Shown here piece by piece: positions 44,738 to 54,185 of a DNA stretch of 64,000 bases. This DNA is from an uncultured Draconibacterium sp. Lineage in GTDB: Bacteria > Bacteroidota > Bacteroidia > Bacteroidales > Prolixibacteraceae. The position numbers were made by a program, and so were the translations under genes. The stretch is from NCBI RefSeq assembly GCF_963677565.1, contig NZ_OY781981.1, positions 62,001 to 126,000 on the forward strand. The letters run 5' to 3'. Under the pieces are notes generated by a model that saw only the letters and a program-made list of their open reading frames with translations, searched no databases and was not told the DNA's origin. Position 1 is the first letter of the stretch; each line of letters starts with the position of its first letter.

Positions 44738-45477
44738 ATCTGGGTTCCCTCTTTTTGTACCAGAGATCCATCTTCCATAATTACATCATAGAAATAACCG
44801 GCGCCAAAATCTTTTTCCAACGTAAGTTTTCCCTTAAATGTAACCACATCGCCAACTTTAACATCGGCTTGTGTTGTAATTGTCAGATCGAAATTACCAC
44901 CTGCACCGGTTCCATCCTGAATATGTACCCAGTTTTTACCCATTACTTGCTCGTTTACTTTTACCACCGCACCACGTATTTCAAATTCTTTGCTGCTGTA
45001 ATCGGCTTTGTTTGCAAAAACATCGGCAATACTTAGTTCTCCATCGGCTTTGGTAATTTCAACTTCAGCATCGTTGGCTTCTACTTTCCCCTGATGCGAC
45101 GATGGCATTCCACCACTCATGGCAGGTTGCTCAGCTCCCGGCGTTTTACTTATCTTATTCACAAAGTAAATTACATCAAAAGTTTTGTCGATCTCTTTGC
45201 TGTGGAAATTTTCCATCGGCAGCGCATCATAATAGTATAAAACTTCACCAGGATTCACGTCTTGTTTGGCAACTGCAATCCACTTTGCAATTCCATTCTC
45301 CGTTGCACTTATATAGGTGTAACTTCCTCCCTGAATTACTTCCGAAACTTTAATCATATTGAAAGCACTCTCCACCTGTGTCTGAACCGGTGCCCCATTT
45401 TTATTTCTTACACACGCTAAAAACATGCCGGCAATCGCCAGTATCATCAAGATTTTACTCGTCTTCATCCTCATCAT
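44734..45477 (-). CDS. OB-fold lipoprotein, last gene of the multiheme operon
   Basis: 247 residues with lipoprotein signal (AIAGMFLACVRNK). Two parts: residues 35-115 with a GGSYTYI...IAKWIAVAKQ repeat, and a C-terminal OB-like nucleic-acid-fold domain (GELSIADVFANKADYSSKEF, VHIQDGTGAGG, VGDVVTFKGKL) at about 160-240. Similar lipoproteins (NrfJ-like) travel with multiheme cytochromes. Its stop overlaps the convergent cyclase stop by four bases. Confidence 0.8.
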   Translation of the reverse strand: MMRMKTSKILMILAIAGMFLACVRNKNGAPVQTQVESAFNMIKVSEVIQGGSYTYISATENGIAKWIAVAKQDVNPGEVLYYYDALPMENFHSKEIDKTFDVIYFVNKISKTPGAEQPAMSGGMPSSHQGKVEANDAEVEITKADGELSIADVFANKADYSSKEFEIRGAVVKVNEQVMGKNWVHIQDGTGAGGNFDLTITTQADVKVGDVVTFKGKLTLEKDFGAGYFYDVIMEDGSLVQKEGTQI

Positions 45478-45490
45478 TCTTTTTATAGTT

Positions 45491-47107
45491 TTAAAATTTA
45501 ATTCTCAAGTTAAGGTACACTCTGTTAAACAACTGTTGGTCTTGAAATGTTGCCTCGTAATTGGCCGACAGGTATAGTTTTTTATTAAACTGATACGACA
45601 AATCAATCTCGCCAATGTGCTGCTGCAAATTAGTTAAAGTATTTACATATTGAAAATCTACCCAACGATAATGCAACATGGTATACAATTTCCCTGAAAC
45701 CAAACCTTTTGATAATCGTGCTCCGTACACTTGCCCGTCGAGATAACTTGTTTGCATTAAATTAGCCGTAACACTGAGCGAAGCATTTATGGCCGGAACT
45801 TTGGTCCAGGTTGCAAAGCCGTTCAATGTTTTTGTTGGTCTCGGATCTGCATCGCGAAAACGTGTTCCGGCACTGGTCCCAACAATAAAACCATTTACCG
45901 GACGGTAGTTTAGTCGTAATCGCACCCCCTGCCGACTTGCCTGCTGTAAAACCTCATCGGCATAATTTCTGAAAGTTTCGTAGTAGATTACATTCTTTCT
46001 ATTGTCATACGAGGCAAAAGCAGAGAAACGTCGTGAAAACCGATAGCGTGCGGACAAATACAAACTGGTTAAACTAACGGTATTCGTGGGTACATCATTT
46101 TCAAGTTTATACAAATCAAGTTCCAGCGACGAAAACAATGTCAGATTTTTTATGGCAGAATTGGTGTGCTGCAGGTAAACAAAGCGACGATCGACATTGC
46201 CCGTATTTCGTTGCTCGAAAAATGCCACCGACGATTGCACAAAACCGTTTTCTGTTTTTGTACTCTGTCCAACATAAGCACCGTATTCAAACAAATCGAG
46301 GTTATAACCGTAATCCTGGTAATCGGGTCGCGAACCACCAACAATTCCGGCAAACATGTTTTTAAATTTATATTCGAACTGTAAACCATCAATTGCCCCA
46401 ACATTGGCGATACGTGGATTAATTTTTCGTCCGGCCCAAACAGTTGCCGATTCATTAATATCGTATCTCAAGGCCAGACTATATACTTTCAAGGCATTGT
46501 TCAAATCTTCTTTTACTACATCCCACTCGTTTAGTTTATGAGTAAACGAAATATAGGTTTCGGCCGATAATTTCGACTGTGCAAGATTTGTTGCTTTTGC
46601 CGACAAGGTATACCTGAGGCGGTGAATATCATCTCCCTCGTCTGAAAAATTAGAGTACGACGATAGAGATAACCTTCCGTTTATTTCCTGAATTCGCGAT
46701 GCAACTTTTTCCTGCTCAGCAGCGGTTAAAACCTGTTCGTTTACATCTTGCTCAGGTAGCTGTTGTTGCGCCTCTTTTATTTGCTTAGGCGCATTGCTCA
46801 TTCTTCCATAAATAACATCATCAACACTAAATTTATGATCGCCTAAGGCGGAGCAAAGGCACGAAATGGAAGAACGGTGATTAACCAACAGTGCCGGTAC
46901 TAATCCGTTTTCATTTTGGACAAATAAAGTATCTCCATTTTCAATTTGTTCTGTTGAGGCAAAACGTACATAAATATTTTCACCGGTGATGTAGGAAACC
47001 TTTCCTTCCTTCAGGTTAGCTGATTCCTGTGCACTTGTTTCGCTTACTGCTAAAGTTAAGAAGAGGCAGCACAATAATCCGGTATTTCTTATTATGCGTT
47101 TAATCAT
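45491..47107 (-). CDS. Outer-membrane beta-barrel of a porin-cytochrome conduit
   Basis: 538 residues from ATG 47107, preceded by AGGAG; the longer start inside the cytochrome gene is rejected. Signal peptide to SETSAQ, a small soluble SH3-like region up to about 140 (SCLCS gives two Cys), then alternating beta strands to a C-terminal Phe (YLNLRIKF), the mark of outer-membrane barrels. The gene overlaps the 40-heme gene stop by 8 bases. By analogy with MtrAB-type systems it may sheath a cytochrome through the outer membrane; it shows no similarity to MtrB that I can see. Confidence 0.8.
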   Translation of the reverse strand: MIKRIIRNTGLLCCLFLTLAVSETSAQESANLKEGKVSYITGENIYVRFASTEQIENGDTLFVQNENGLVPALLVNHRSSISCLCSALGDHKFSVDDVIYGRMSNAPKQIKEAQQQLPEQDVNEQVLTAAEQEKVASRIQEINGRLSLSSYSNFSDEGDDIHRLRYTLSAKATNLAQSKLSAETYISFTHKLNEWDVVKEDLNNALKVYSLALRYDINESATVWAGRKINPRIANVGAIDGLQFEYKFKNMFAGIVGGSRPDYQDYGYNLDLFEYGAYVGQSTKTENGFVQSSVAFFEQRNTGNVDRRFVYLQHTNSAIKNLTLFSSLELDLYKLENDVPTNTVSLTSLYLSARYRFSRRFSAFASYDNRKNVIYYETFRNYADEVLQQASRQGVRLRLNYRPVNGFIVGTSAGTRFRDADPRPTKTLNGFATWTKVPAINASLSVTANLMQTSYLDGQVYGARLSKGLVSGKLYTMLHYRWVDFQYVNTLTNLQQHIGEIDLSYQFNKKLYLSANYEATFQDQQLFNRVYLNLRIKF

Positions 47108-50087
47108 TTTCCTCTCCTGTTGGGTGACACTCAAAACAACTCACCGATGCGTAAACATAGCCGCTTACATCACGATGATCACTGTCGGTTTCGGTTTGAT
47201 TGTGTTCGTGACAATCGATACACGAGAACACCGAATAATTACTTGTTTGCGTATGACAATCGATGCAGGAATTCCATTCTCCATTATGTCTGCCACTGTA
47301 AATCGGGAAATACTGCCCATCATGATCAAATGTTGATGGTTCCCAGGCCGACTCCGTATGACACGATTCGCAATCAATGGGGAAGTTAGCTGCAGCATGC
47401 GATGGGTCGTTAGTATTGTTATAATCTGCCGAATGACAGCCATAGCAAGAGGTGGCAGTGCTTGTATAATTGCCTTCGTGGCACAAGAAGCAATTATTTG
47501 CAACAACGGCGTGTGCACCATTCAATGCATAATAATCGTTGTGATTTGGGAAAAGTGCAGGCTCCCAACCCGGGTTGGTCGTGTGGCAATCGCCGCAACT
47601 TACGGATAATCCCAAAGATGAATGATTTGGATTCGCGGTATTATTATAATTTGTAAGGTGGCAAGAATTACACTGCATTGATGTTCCCGCATAACCATCG
47701 GTGTGGCAAGCCGTACATTCGGTTGCGATGTGTGCACCTGTTAATGGAAACTGAGTTAGATTATGATCGAAGGAAGCACCGTCCCAGCTATTTACGCCGT
47801 GGCATTGCAAACAATCGGTTGGATAATTCGAAGCCAGGTGATTTTCTGCACTGTTGTAATTTTCCTGGTGGCAGCTAATACATGCCGGATCAGCAGCTGT
47901 TGTTGTTCCCAAATGACAATCAACACACTGACGACCGGAATGACCTCCGGTTAGTTCGAAACCGCTTGTTACCGTATGATCGAATGGTGATGGGATCCAC
48001 GCTGTAGTGGTGTGACAATCTTCGCAATCCAATGCAATCCCGGCGCTAACGTGATTAGGATTTTGAGCTGTGTTATAGTTATCGGTATGACACGAACTGC
48101 ACAAGGTTGATGTTCCCGCATAACCATCGGTGTGGCAAGCCGTACATTCGGTTGCAATGTGCGAACCGGTTAATGGAAACTGAGTTAAATTATGATCGAA
48201 GTCTGCTCCTTCCCAGCTATTTACGCTGTGGCATTGCAAACAATCGGTTGGGTAATTCGAAGCCAGGTGATTTTCTGCGCTGTTATAATTTTCCTGGTGG
48301 CAGCTAATACATGCCGGATCAGCTGCAGTTGTTGTTCCAATATGGCAATCAACACACTGACGACCGGAGTGGCCTCCGGTAAGTTCGAAGCCGCTTGTTA
48401 CCGTATGATCGAACGGCGATGGAATCCACGCTGTAGTGGTGTGACAATCTTCGCACTCCAATGCAATCCCGGCACTGGCATGATTGGGATTTTGGGCAGT
48501 GTTATAGTTATCGGTATGACACGAACTGCACAAGGTTGATGTTCCCGCATAACCGTCGGTGTGGCAAGCCGTGCATTCGGTTGCAATGTGCGAACCGGTT
48601 AATGGAAACTGAGTTAAATTATGATCGAAGTCTGCTCCGTCCCAAGAGTTTACGCTGTGGCATTGCAAACAATCGGTTGGGTAATTCGAAGCCAGGTGAT
48701 TTTCTGCGCTGTTATAATTTTCCTGGTGGCAACTAATGCATGCCGGATCAGCAGCTGTGGTTGTTCCCAAATGACAATCAACACACTGGCGACCGGAGTG
48801 ACCTCCGGTAAGTTCGAAGCCGCTTGTTACCGTATGATCGAACAACGATGGGCTCCAGCCTTCTTCATCATGGCAAGTTTCACATTCCTGCGAAATGCCT
48901 GCCGTTAAATGGCTTGGGTTTGCAGCTTCGTTAAAGTTTGAGATATGACAACTGTTACAAGAACTTGAAGTACCAGAAAATCCTTCGGTGTGACAACTTA
49001 AACAGTCGTTTTGAATATGTGCACCTTTCAACGGAAATCCTGTTGCGTCGTGGTTAAAAGCTCCCTCTTCGCGCCCCAGCGGATGACAGGCAAAACAAGC
49101 CAGGCTGTTGTACGAATACCCATTTATTCCCCGATGCTCGTCATCCATTTCATTTTGGTTATGCTCGTGGCAATCGATACAACTGAACAACGAATAATTA
49201 TTTTGCTGCGTGTGGCAATCAAAACAATCGTTCCACTCGCCACGGTGTTCTCCGGAATAAATCGGAAAATAAAAATCATCGTGGATGGAAAATTCCGCCG
49301 GACTCCATCCTGGTTCGGTGGTATGGCAATCGGTACATTGAGTTGTAAATCCACTATTCTGGTGCGAAGGATTGGTAGCTGCGGCATAGTCAGATTCATG
49401 ACAACTGAAACAATCCGTTGAAACCGGCTCAAACGCTCCTGATGTATGACATTGCGTACAACTTGTGTTTGCGTGCCCTTTTGTTAAGGGGAAAAAGTCG
49501 TGATTAATTCCCTGCGCTGCCCACGAAAATGCGTCAATCTGGTGACACTCCATACAATCGGTTGAGTAACCTGCTTCAACGTGATTTGGTGCTGTGGTTG
49601 CGTAGTAATTCTGTCGATGACAATCAATACATTCCACTCCCAGCGGCTGAAATTCTAACAACGATGCACTGGTGTGGCAGGCCGAACAATCGGCTGTATT
49701 ATGTGCTCCCAACAGCGGAAAACGACTTGTTTGATGAATCTCGGTAATATTACTCACCAACCATGATTGTGAATCGTGACAACGACTACAATCCAAGCCA
49801 ACAGTGTTGTTGTGCATGTCGTTATGGCAATCAATACAATTCGATTTTGCCTCGCTAAAAACAAGTGTTGTGTGACACGCTTTGCAATCGGCAACAGTAT
49901 GCTGTCCTTCAAGCACAAAGTCTGTTAAATCGTGCGAGAAACGTGCCGTGGCCTCCGTAAAAGTCCACCCTTCGGTTGTGTGGCAATCGAGACAATCAAA
50001 TGAAAGATCATCGCCGTGCGGGTTTTCCTGTGCTCTCAGTTGAAAAACCGAAAGCAATGCCACAATTATTAATGACAACTTGCGCAT
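47100..50087 (-). CDS. Forty-heme c-type cytochrome
   Basis: 995 residues, signal peptide (MRKLSLIIVALLSVFQLRAQ). I count 40 CxxCH heme-binding motifs, one per 25 residues, each with nearby His for distal ligation. Residues about 416-803 are made of 143-residue units that are almost identical; each full unit has six CxxCH. A second duplicated block of about 65 residues (FPIYSG.H.GEWN, then SCIDCHEHNQ) lies near residues 290 and 925, at the two ends of the central array. Nothing else is recognisable. The start overlaps the end of the 20-heme gene by 19 bases. Role: electron storage and long-range conduction in periplasm or at the surface. Confidence 0.93.
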   Translation of the reverse strand: MRKLSLIIVALLSVFQLRAQENPHGDDLSFDCLDCHTTEGWTFTEATARFSHDLTDFVLEGQHTVADCKACHTTLVFSEAKSNCIDCHNDMHNNTVGLDCSRCHDSQSWLVSNITEIHQTSRFPLLGAHNTADCSACHTSASLLEFQPLGVECIDCHRQNYYATTAPNHVEAGYSTDCMECHQIDAFSWAAQGINHDFFPLTKGHANTSCTQCHTSGAFEPVSTDCFSCHESDYAAATNPSHQNSGFTTQCTDCHTTEPGWSPAEFSIHDDFYFPIYSGEHRGEWNDCFDCHTQQNNYSLFSCIDCHEHNQNEMDDEHRGINGYSYNSLACFACHPLGREEGAFNHDATGFPLKGAHIQNDCLSCHTEGFSGTSSSCNSCHISNFNEAANPSHLTAGISQECETCHDEEGWSPSLFDHTVTSGFELTGGHSGRQCVDCHLGTTTAADPACISCHQENYNSAENHLASNYPTDCLQCHSVNSWDGADFDHNLTQFPLTGSHIATECTACHTDGYAGTSTLCSSCHTDNYNTAQNPNHASAGIALECEDCHTTTAWIPSPFDHTVTSGFELTGGHSGRQCVDCHIGTTTAADPACISCHQENYNSAENHLASNYPTDCLQCHSVNSWEGADFDHNLTQFPLTGSHIATECTACHTDGYAGTSTLCSSCHTDNYNTAQNPNHVSAGIALDCEDCHTTTAWIPSPFDHTVTSGFELTGGHSGRQCVDCHLGTTTAADPACISCHQENYNSAENHLASNYPTDCLQCHGVNSWDGASFDHNLTQFPLTGAHIATECTACHTDGYAGTSMQCNSCHLTNYNNTANPNHSSLGLSVSCGDCHTTNPGWEPALFPNHNDYYALNGAHAVVANNCFLCHEGNYTSTATSCYGCHSADYNNTNDPSHAAANFPIDCESCHTESAWEPSTFDHDGQYFPIYSGRHNGEWNSCIDCHTQTSNYSVFSCIDCHEHNQTETDSDHRDVSGYVYASVSCFECHPTGEEND
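47679..48843. repeat. Tandem 429-bp repeat inside the 40-heme gene (2.7 copies)
   Basis: The same stretch begins at 47679, 48108 and 48537 (exact 429-base steps), each opening with TGATGTTCCCGCATAACC. Copies differ at scattered single bases only, and the third ends where homology stops near 48843. 429 is 143 codons, so gain or loss of a copy keeps frame and changes the heme count by six. Confidence 0.93.
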
Positions 50088-51664
50088 GTAATATCTTCAA
50101 ATTTATAAACGGTGTAATTCCGGATTAAATCATCGGTGGGTTTATGGCAGGCAATACATTCAAGCCCTTCATGTTTCCCATCAATTTTAAACCGTGCATT
50201 ATCATGATTGAATTTTTCGGGTAACCAGTTGTTAAACGTATGGCACCGCTCACAATCATTTTTTCCAGATTCATTAAACTGCCCTCTATGAATATCATCA
50301 TGACAGTTTTCGCAGTTAGCCGGGAGGCCGGCAAAATGCTGTGTTACAACCCCGGCATTTTCAGTAAAATGGCAGTCGCGACACGACGCCGTTTTATGTT
50401 TTCCTTCAAGGTTAAATTTGGTTTTTGTATGATCAAATTCTACTCGATTCCAAATTTCTTCGTTATGGCACGAGCGACAATCGGAATCAGGCATAAACTT
50501 GCTGCTTATATTATTTTCATGAATATTTTCGTGACAGGTAACGCAGTTGATCTCCGCAAAGTCAAAATTCCATTCTTCCCCTTTTTTATGGCATTCGAAA
50601 CACGGCGTAGCCATGTGGGCACCATTTAATGTAAAATCAGTTTGCTTGTGTCTGTCGAGGCCAAAAGACGAAGGAGAAAATCCATTAACAGAATGACACG
50701 AATTGCAATCGGGAGAAACGCCGCTCTTTGCCAATTGTCCTTTGTGGTAATCATTGTGGCAATCAGTACAATTATTATGTGCTAATGCTTTTGTGTGATT
50801 TCCTGTGGTGTGGCATTCTTTACAGCCTACCGCAACATGCTTTCCCCGCAACGGATAATCTGTGTTGTTATGATCGAAGTCGCTAATATTTTTAACCTGC
50901 GTAAATGAAAATTCGTCGTGGCATTGGCGGCAGTCGTTACCAAATTTATTGTTGTGCACATCTTCGTGGCAACTGGTACAGTTTGCAAATTCTACCCCGG
51001 CAAACTCCTGAAAGTCCTTTCCGTTCATCGTAGTTTTCTCATGGCATTTCGCACAATCAACTTCACGGTGTTTCCCTATCAGCGGGAATTGAGTTGTTTG
51101 GTGATCAAATCCGGTAGCCGGAACAAAGGCTTGCTGGTTATGACAATTGGTACAAGTTTGCGACAACGAATTTTGGTGCACATCGGTATGACAATCAATA
51201 CAATCGGTTCCCATTCCGAGATAAGTGCCTGGTGATTTTTTCTGCGAAATATCGTTTTTTATCAATTCATTTTTGTGGCAGTCGATACAATTTATTTCTG
51301 CATGTTTTGCCTCCAGTTTAAACCCGGTTAAATCGTGATTGAAAGTATCTTTATCCATTCGTACCAATTTAAAATCGCGACCGTAATGTTCGCCATGACA
51401 TGCAGCACAGCGTTGCGAAGTAACTTGTTTCGATGCATGATAACCTTTCTTATGATCCATTAGTTTTTTAATCTCGGTATGGCAGGCAAGGCACTTCGCC
51501 GAGGTTTGCTTTTCGCCCAGCTCGTGGCATTTTGTACAGTTTGTTAACCCCCCAAGATGCGCGTGTACAGCCGATAATTCGCCCGGCGACAACTGTGCAA
51601 AAGATTTTAAAGCAATAAAAAATACTGCAAAAAGAATACCGATATGTTTACCAAATAATTTCAA
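50069..51664 (-). CDS. Twenty-heme c-type cytochrome
   Basis: 531 residues, signal peptide to KSFAQ. I count 20 CxxCH motifs, one per 26 residues. The last one, CASCH, is the extreme C-terminus, so the stop directly follows the heme-ligating His. Recurrent FDH...F.L.GKH....C..CH units suggest a chain built by repeated duplication, but the units are divergent, unlike those of the neighbouring 40-heme protein. Expected to pass electrons from the membrane to the larger cytochrome. Three bases separate it from the Fe-S/FAD gene; it overlaps the 40-heme gene. Confidence 0.93.
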   Translation of the reverse strand: MKLFGKHIGILFAVFFIALKSFAQLSPGELSAVHAHLGGLTNCTKCHELGEKQTSAKCLACHTEIKKLMDHKKGYHASKQVTSQRCAACHGEHYGRDFKLVRMDKDTFNHDLTGFKLEAKHAEINCIDCHKNELIKNDISQKKSPGTYLGMGTDCIDCHTDVHQNSLSQTCTNCHNQQAFVPATGFDHQTTQFPLIGKHREVDCAKCHEKTTMNGKDFQEFAGVEFANCTSCHEDVHNNKFGNDCRQCHDEFSFTQVKNISDFDHNNTDYPLRGKHVAVGCKECHTTGNHTKALAHNNCTDCHNDYHKGQLAKSGVSPDCNSCHSVNGFSPSSFGLDRHKQTDFTLNGAHMATPCFECHKKGEEWNFDFAEINCVTCHENIHENNISSKFMPDSDCRSCHNEEIWNRVEFDHTKTKFNLEGKHKTASCRDCHFTENAGVVTQHFAGLPANCENCHDDIHRGQFNESGKNDCERCHTFNNWLPEKFNHDNARFKIDGKHEGLECIACHKPTDDLIRNYTVYKFEDITCASCH

Positions 51665-51667
51665 TTT

Positions 51668-53002
51668 TTATGCATGTTTTAATATTGCTTCTCCAAATTT
51701 TGTGGTTATTTCAATTCCTGCATTTCGTAAAAACTCTGTCGGCAACTCACCTCCGGCAAAAATGTACACCAATTGATTGGCCAGTGTCAACACCTCCTCC
51801 TGCCCGGCAATTTTTAAATGCACAAACTCTTCATCTATCGCGGTAACGTTTGAGTTTAAAATCACATCAAGAGATTTCGCGTTAATGGCTTCTTCCAGTT
51901 TTTCTCTGTTTTTCGGTTTTAATCGCGAAAAGGTTTCCTTACGGTACGATAAAGTTACTTCGTTGGTATCTGCCAACAACAAAGCTGATTCGATGGCAGA
52001 ATCGCCACCGCCAACAACCAGTATTTTATTATCGGCGATAAGTTCAGGCTCAAGTAAGCGGTAAGCAACTTTTGGCAAATCTTCGCCCGGAACATTTAAT
52101 TTACGTGGTGTGCCGCGTCGTCCGATGGCTAGCAAAACACGCTGCGATGTGTACTCTTCTCCATTGTTGCATTCCACTTTAAAGCCCTGTTCGTTCTTAG
52201 TTATCTTATTAACCTTTTGTTTTTCTTTGATTTTAATGTCGTTCTTCGACAGCACCTCGTTCCACAAATCCAATAGTTCTGGTTTACTGGTTTCGTAGAG
52301 TTTAACTTTTCCGAATAACGGCAAATCCATTGGCGAAGTCATTACTACTTTTGCACGCGGAAAAGTGTATACCGTACCGCCCAGCGTATCTTGCTCGAGC
52401 GTAAGCGCTTTTAGTTTGAGTCGTTTTGCTTCAAGTGTGGCAGAAATTCCGGCAGGTCCGGCACCTATAATTATTAAATCGAATTGCATGTTGCTTTTCG
52501 AATAGATTCCTTTTGAAAGGTTTTGAACAGCTTGTTTTCCCTGCTCCACTGCATTTCGGATAAGCCCCATTCCGCCCATTTCGCCGGCAATGAACATGCC
52601 TTTAACGTTGGTCTCGAAAGTATGATTAACATGCGGCAGATCAACTCCACGTTTTTCGGTTCCGATAAAAAGAGAAATGGCTTGTGTTGGACAGGCATGA
52701 AAACACGCCCCGTGCCCAACACACTGGCTGGCATTTATTACTGTTGCTTTACCGTTTCTGATTCCCAGTATATCATGCTCGGGACACGCACGCACGCAGG
52801 CCCCGCTTTGAATACACGAATTTGGATCGACAACCGGATGTAATGAAACCGGTTCGTACAGCCCCTCTTCTTTTGCCAACTGAATCTTTTTTTCAACAAT
52901 TCTCGATTCGCGTCGCAATTTTCGGATATAGACAAGGACCACCCCAAGCAGAAAGATTACTACTGCGCTGTAAATTATTATTTGTTCCAGTAAATTTTCC
53001 AT
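51668..53002 (-). CDS. NAD(P)/FAD-binding oxidoreductase with ferredoxin domain and membrane anchor
   Basis: 444 residues. N-terminal span (about 7-25, IYSAVVIFLLGVVLVYI), a ferredoxin-like domain at about 55-112, then a thioredoxin-reductase-like flavoprotein: FAD motif IIGAGPAGISA at about 181 and NAD(P) motif VVGGGDSAIES at about 325. The ferredoxin signatures are CIQSGACVRACP and CVGHGACFHACP; both lack the second Cys of CxxCxxC (Ser and His there), a feature I recall in related proteins. Likely moves electrons between NAD(P)H and the membrane cytochrome next door. Confidence 0.88.
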   Translation of the reverse strand: MENLLEQIIIYSAVVIFLLGVVLVYIRKLRRESRIVEKKIQLAKEEGLYEPVSLHPVVDPNSCIQSGACVRACPEHDILGIRNGKATVINASQCVGHGACFHACPTQAISLFIGTEKRGVDLPHVNHTFETNVKGMFIAGEMGGMGLIRNAVEQGKQAVQNLSKGIYSKSNMQFDLIIIGAGPAGISATLEAKRLKLKALTLEQDTLGGTVYTFPRAKVVMTSPMDLPLFGKVKLYETSKPELLDLWNEVLSKNDIKIKEKQKVNKITKNEQGFKVECNNGEEYTSQRVLLAIGRRGTPRKLNVPGEDLPKVAYRLLEPELIADNKILVVGGGDSAIESALLLADTNEVTLSYRKETFSRLKPKNREKLEEAINAKSLDVILNSNVTAIDEEFVHLKIAGQEEVLTLANQLVYIFAGGELPTEFLRNAGIEITTKFGEAILKHA

Positions 53003-53005
53003 GAA

Positions 53006-53875
53006 TTAAAATATCCAGCTGTAACCAAATAGTAAAGCCACAACAATGTGCACCAACATTATTACCAACATTATTAATGCAAAAGGGAGGTGTGCTACGT
53101 GCCAGTAACGCATCAGTTTTTGCATGGTTGAAAGCCAGGCAATACGCCGGTTCATTATAATTTTCGACTTCAATATTTTAATGGCTTTTCGGTAATCGCT
53201 GCCTGTAAATCCGTTCTGTTTAAGTTCTTTGCGCAGCTCTGCAATTAACGAACGCTCGAAACTCAGGCGTTTTATTATACGTTTTGCATAGTTGCCAACC
53301 TCCCGGTACGATTGCTTTTTCAGCGCATCATTTACTTTATTCAGCCCCTGCGTAAGCGCCTCGTTTTTCTCTCCGTACTGAGTTAAAAGTGCGGCTTCCA
53401 TTTTATTCAGCTCGTTAAGGCTCATTTCGCGTCCTTCAATAGTATGCGGTATTTGCAAGTAAATTACCCGGCCAATTATACCACTGACAACAACTGCGAC
53501 CATACTCCAGAAACTAATTGCAACAAGACCTCCAAACTTAAATGTTGTGTGATACAAGACCATTATCGGACCAAGCGTACATAAGAAAATATGAAACTCT
53601 AACCAGTATTTCAACACGCCGAGCCGCGACAAGAATCTTAGTCGCTTGCGTGCCATATAACCAAAAACGCCAACAACCATTAAAGTAGCTCCTATAATTC
53701 CAAGGCCGTGGCCAATTAATCCAGTTGGTTTTAATAAGGCATCCTGAGCGTGAAAATGGCGTTCACCAAGATCTTCCAAATAATAGTCTGCGCCATAAAC
53801 AGCTAAAAAAACAAATACAAAAATTGTTACTGATACTAACGAAAGTATGTACAGCGAGTGCCAGAATCGTCCCAT
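53006..53875 (-). CDS. Cytochrome-b-like integral membrane protein, first gene of the multiheme operon
   Basis: 289 residues. About five membrane spans: 7-28, 52-72, 92-115, 122-142 and 262-284, with a cytoplasmic helical loop of about 100 residues (150-250, EMSLNELNKMEAALLTQYGE). His residues in or near the spans (LIGHGLGI, LEFHIFLC, VLYHTTF, YWHVAHLPF, MLVHIVVA) could ligate b-type hemes. Probable quinol-linked or electron-transfer anchor for the flavoprotein encoded 3 bases downstream. Confidence 0.82.
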   Translation of the reverse strand: MGRFWHSLYILSLVSVTIFVFVFLAVYGADYYLEDLGERHFHAQDALLKPTGLIGHGLGIIGATLMVVGVFGYMARKRLRFLSRLGVLKYWLEFHIFLCTLGPIMVLYHTTFKFGGLVAISFWSMVAVVVSGIIGRVIYLQIPHTIEGREMSLNELNKMEAALLTQYGEKNEALTQGLNKVNDALKKQSYREVGNYAKRIIKRLSFERSLIAELRKELKQNGFTGSDYRKAIKILKSKIIMNRRIAWLSTMQKLMRYWHVAHLPFALIMLVIMLVHIVVALLFGYSWIF

Positions 53876-54185
53876 TTATCTTCCACAATTTAGGTTTGTA
53901 GATTTAAATCTATGATTATTTTATTAAATACTATACGTTAAAATGCCACAGAATAGTATTTCAAATCAACTCTAAATTAGAAAGTTACATGTTTTGCATG
54001 TTTTTTACAAACAAATGTTTAATAAGATGCTATAAAACTATTGTCAGAAATTAGAAGCAGAATTATAATTAACAATTTTGTTATTTACAATTTATAACGT
54101 ATCTAAATTTATAGATATATAAGAAATATTGGGGGACCCGATATATAATAAGATAAGCAGAGAATAGGCAAGTCCAAACAAACAA
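53876..54185 (-). other. Promoter region of the multiheme operon; no gene
   Basis: 310 AT-rich bases between the M23 peptidase stop and the cytochrome b-like start. No TAnnTTTG is obvious on the minus strand. ATCTAAATTTATAGAT at about 54103-54118 is a near-palindrome that could be an operator. No open frame of note. Confidence 0.4.

Noticed and set aside
47679..48843. CRISPR or insertion-sequence repeats
   Set aside because: The 429-bp repeats are in frame inside a cytochrome gene and each carries the same six heme motifs.
48107..49421. Several plus-strand frames of 60-136 codons opposite the 40-heme gene
   Set aside because: They repeat with the 429-bp units and are shadows of the cytochrome codons.
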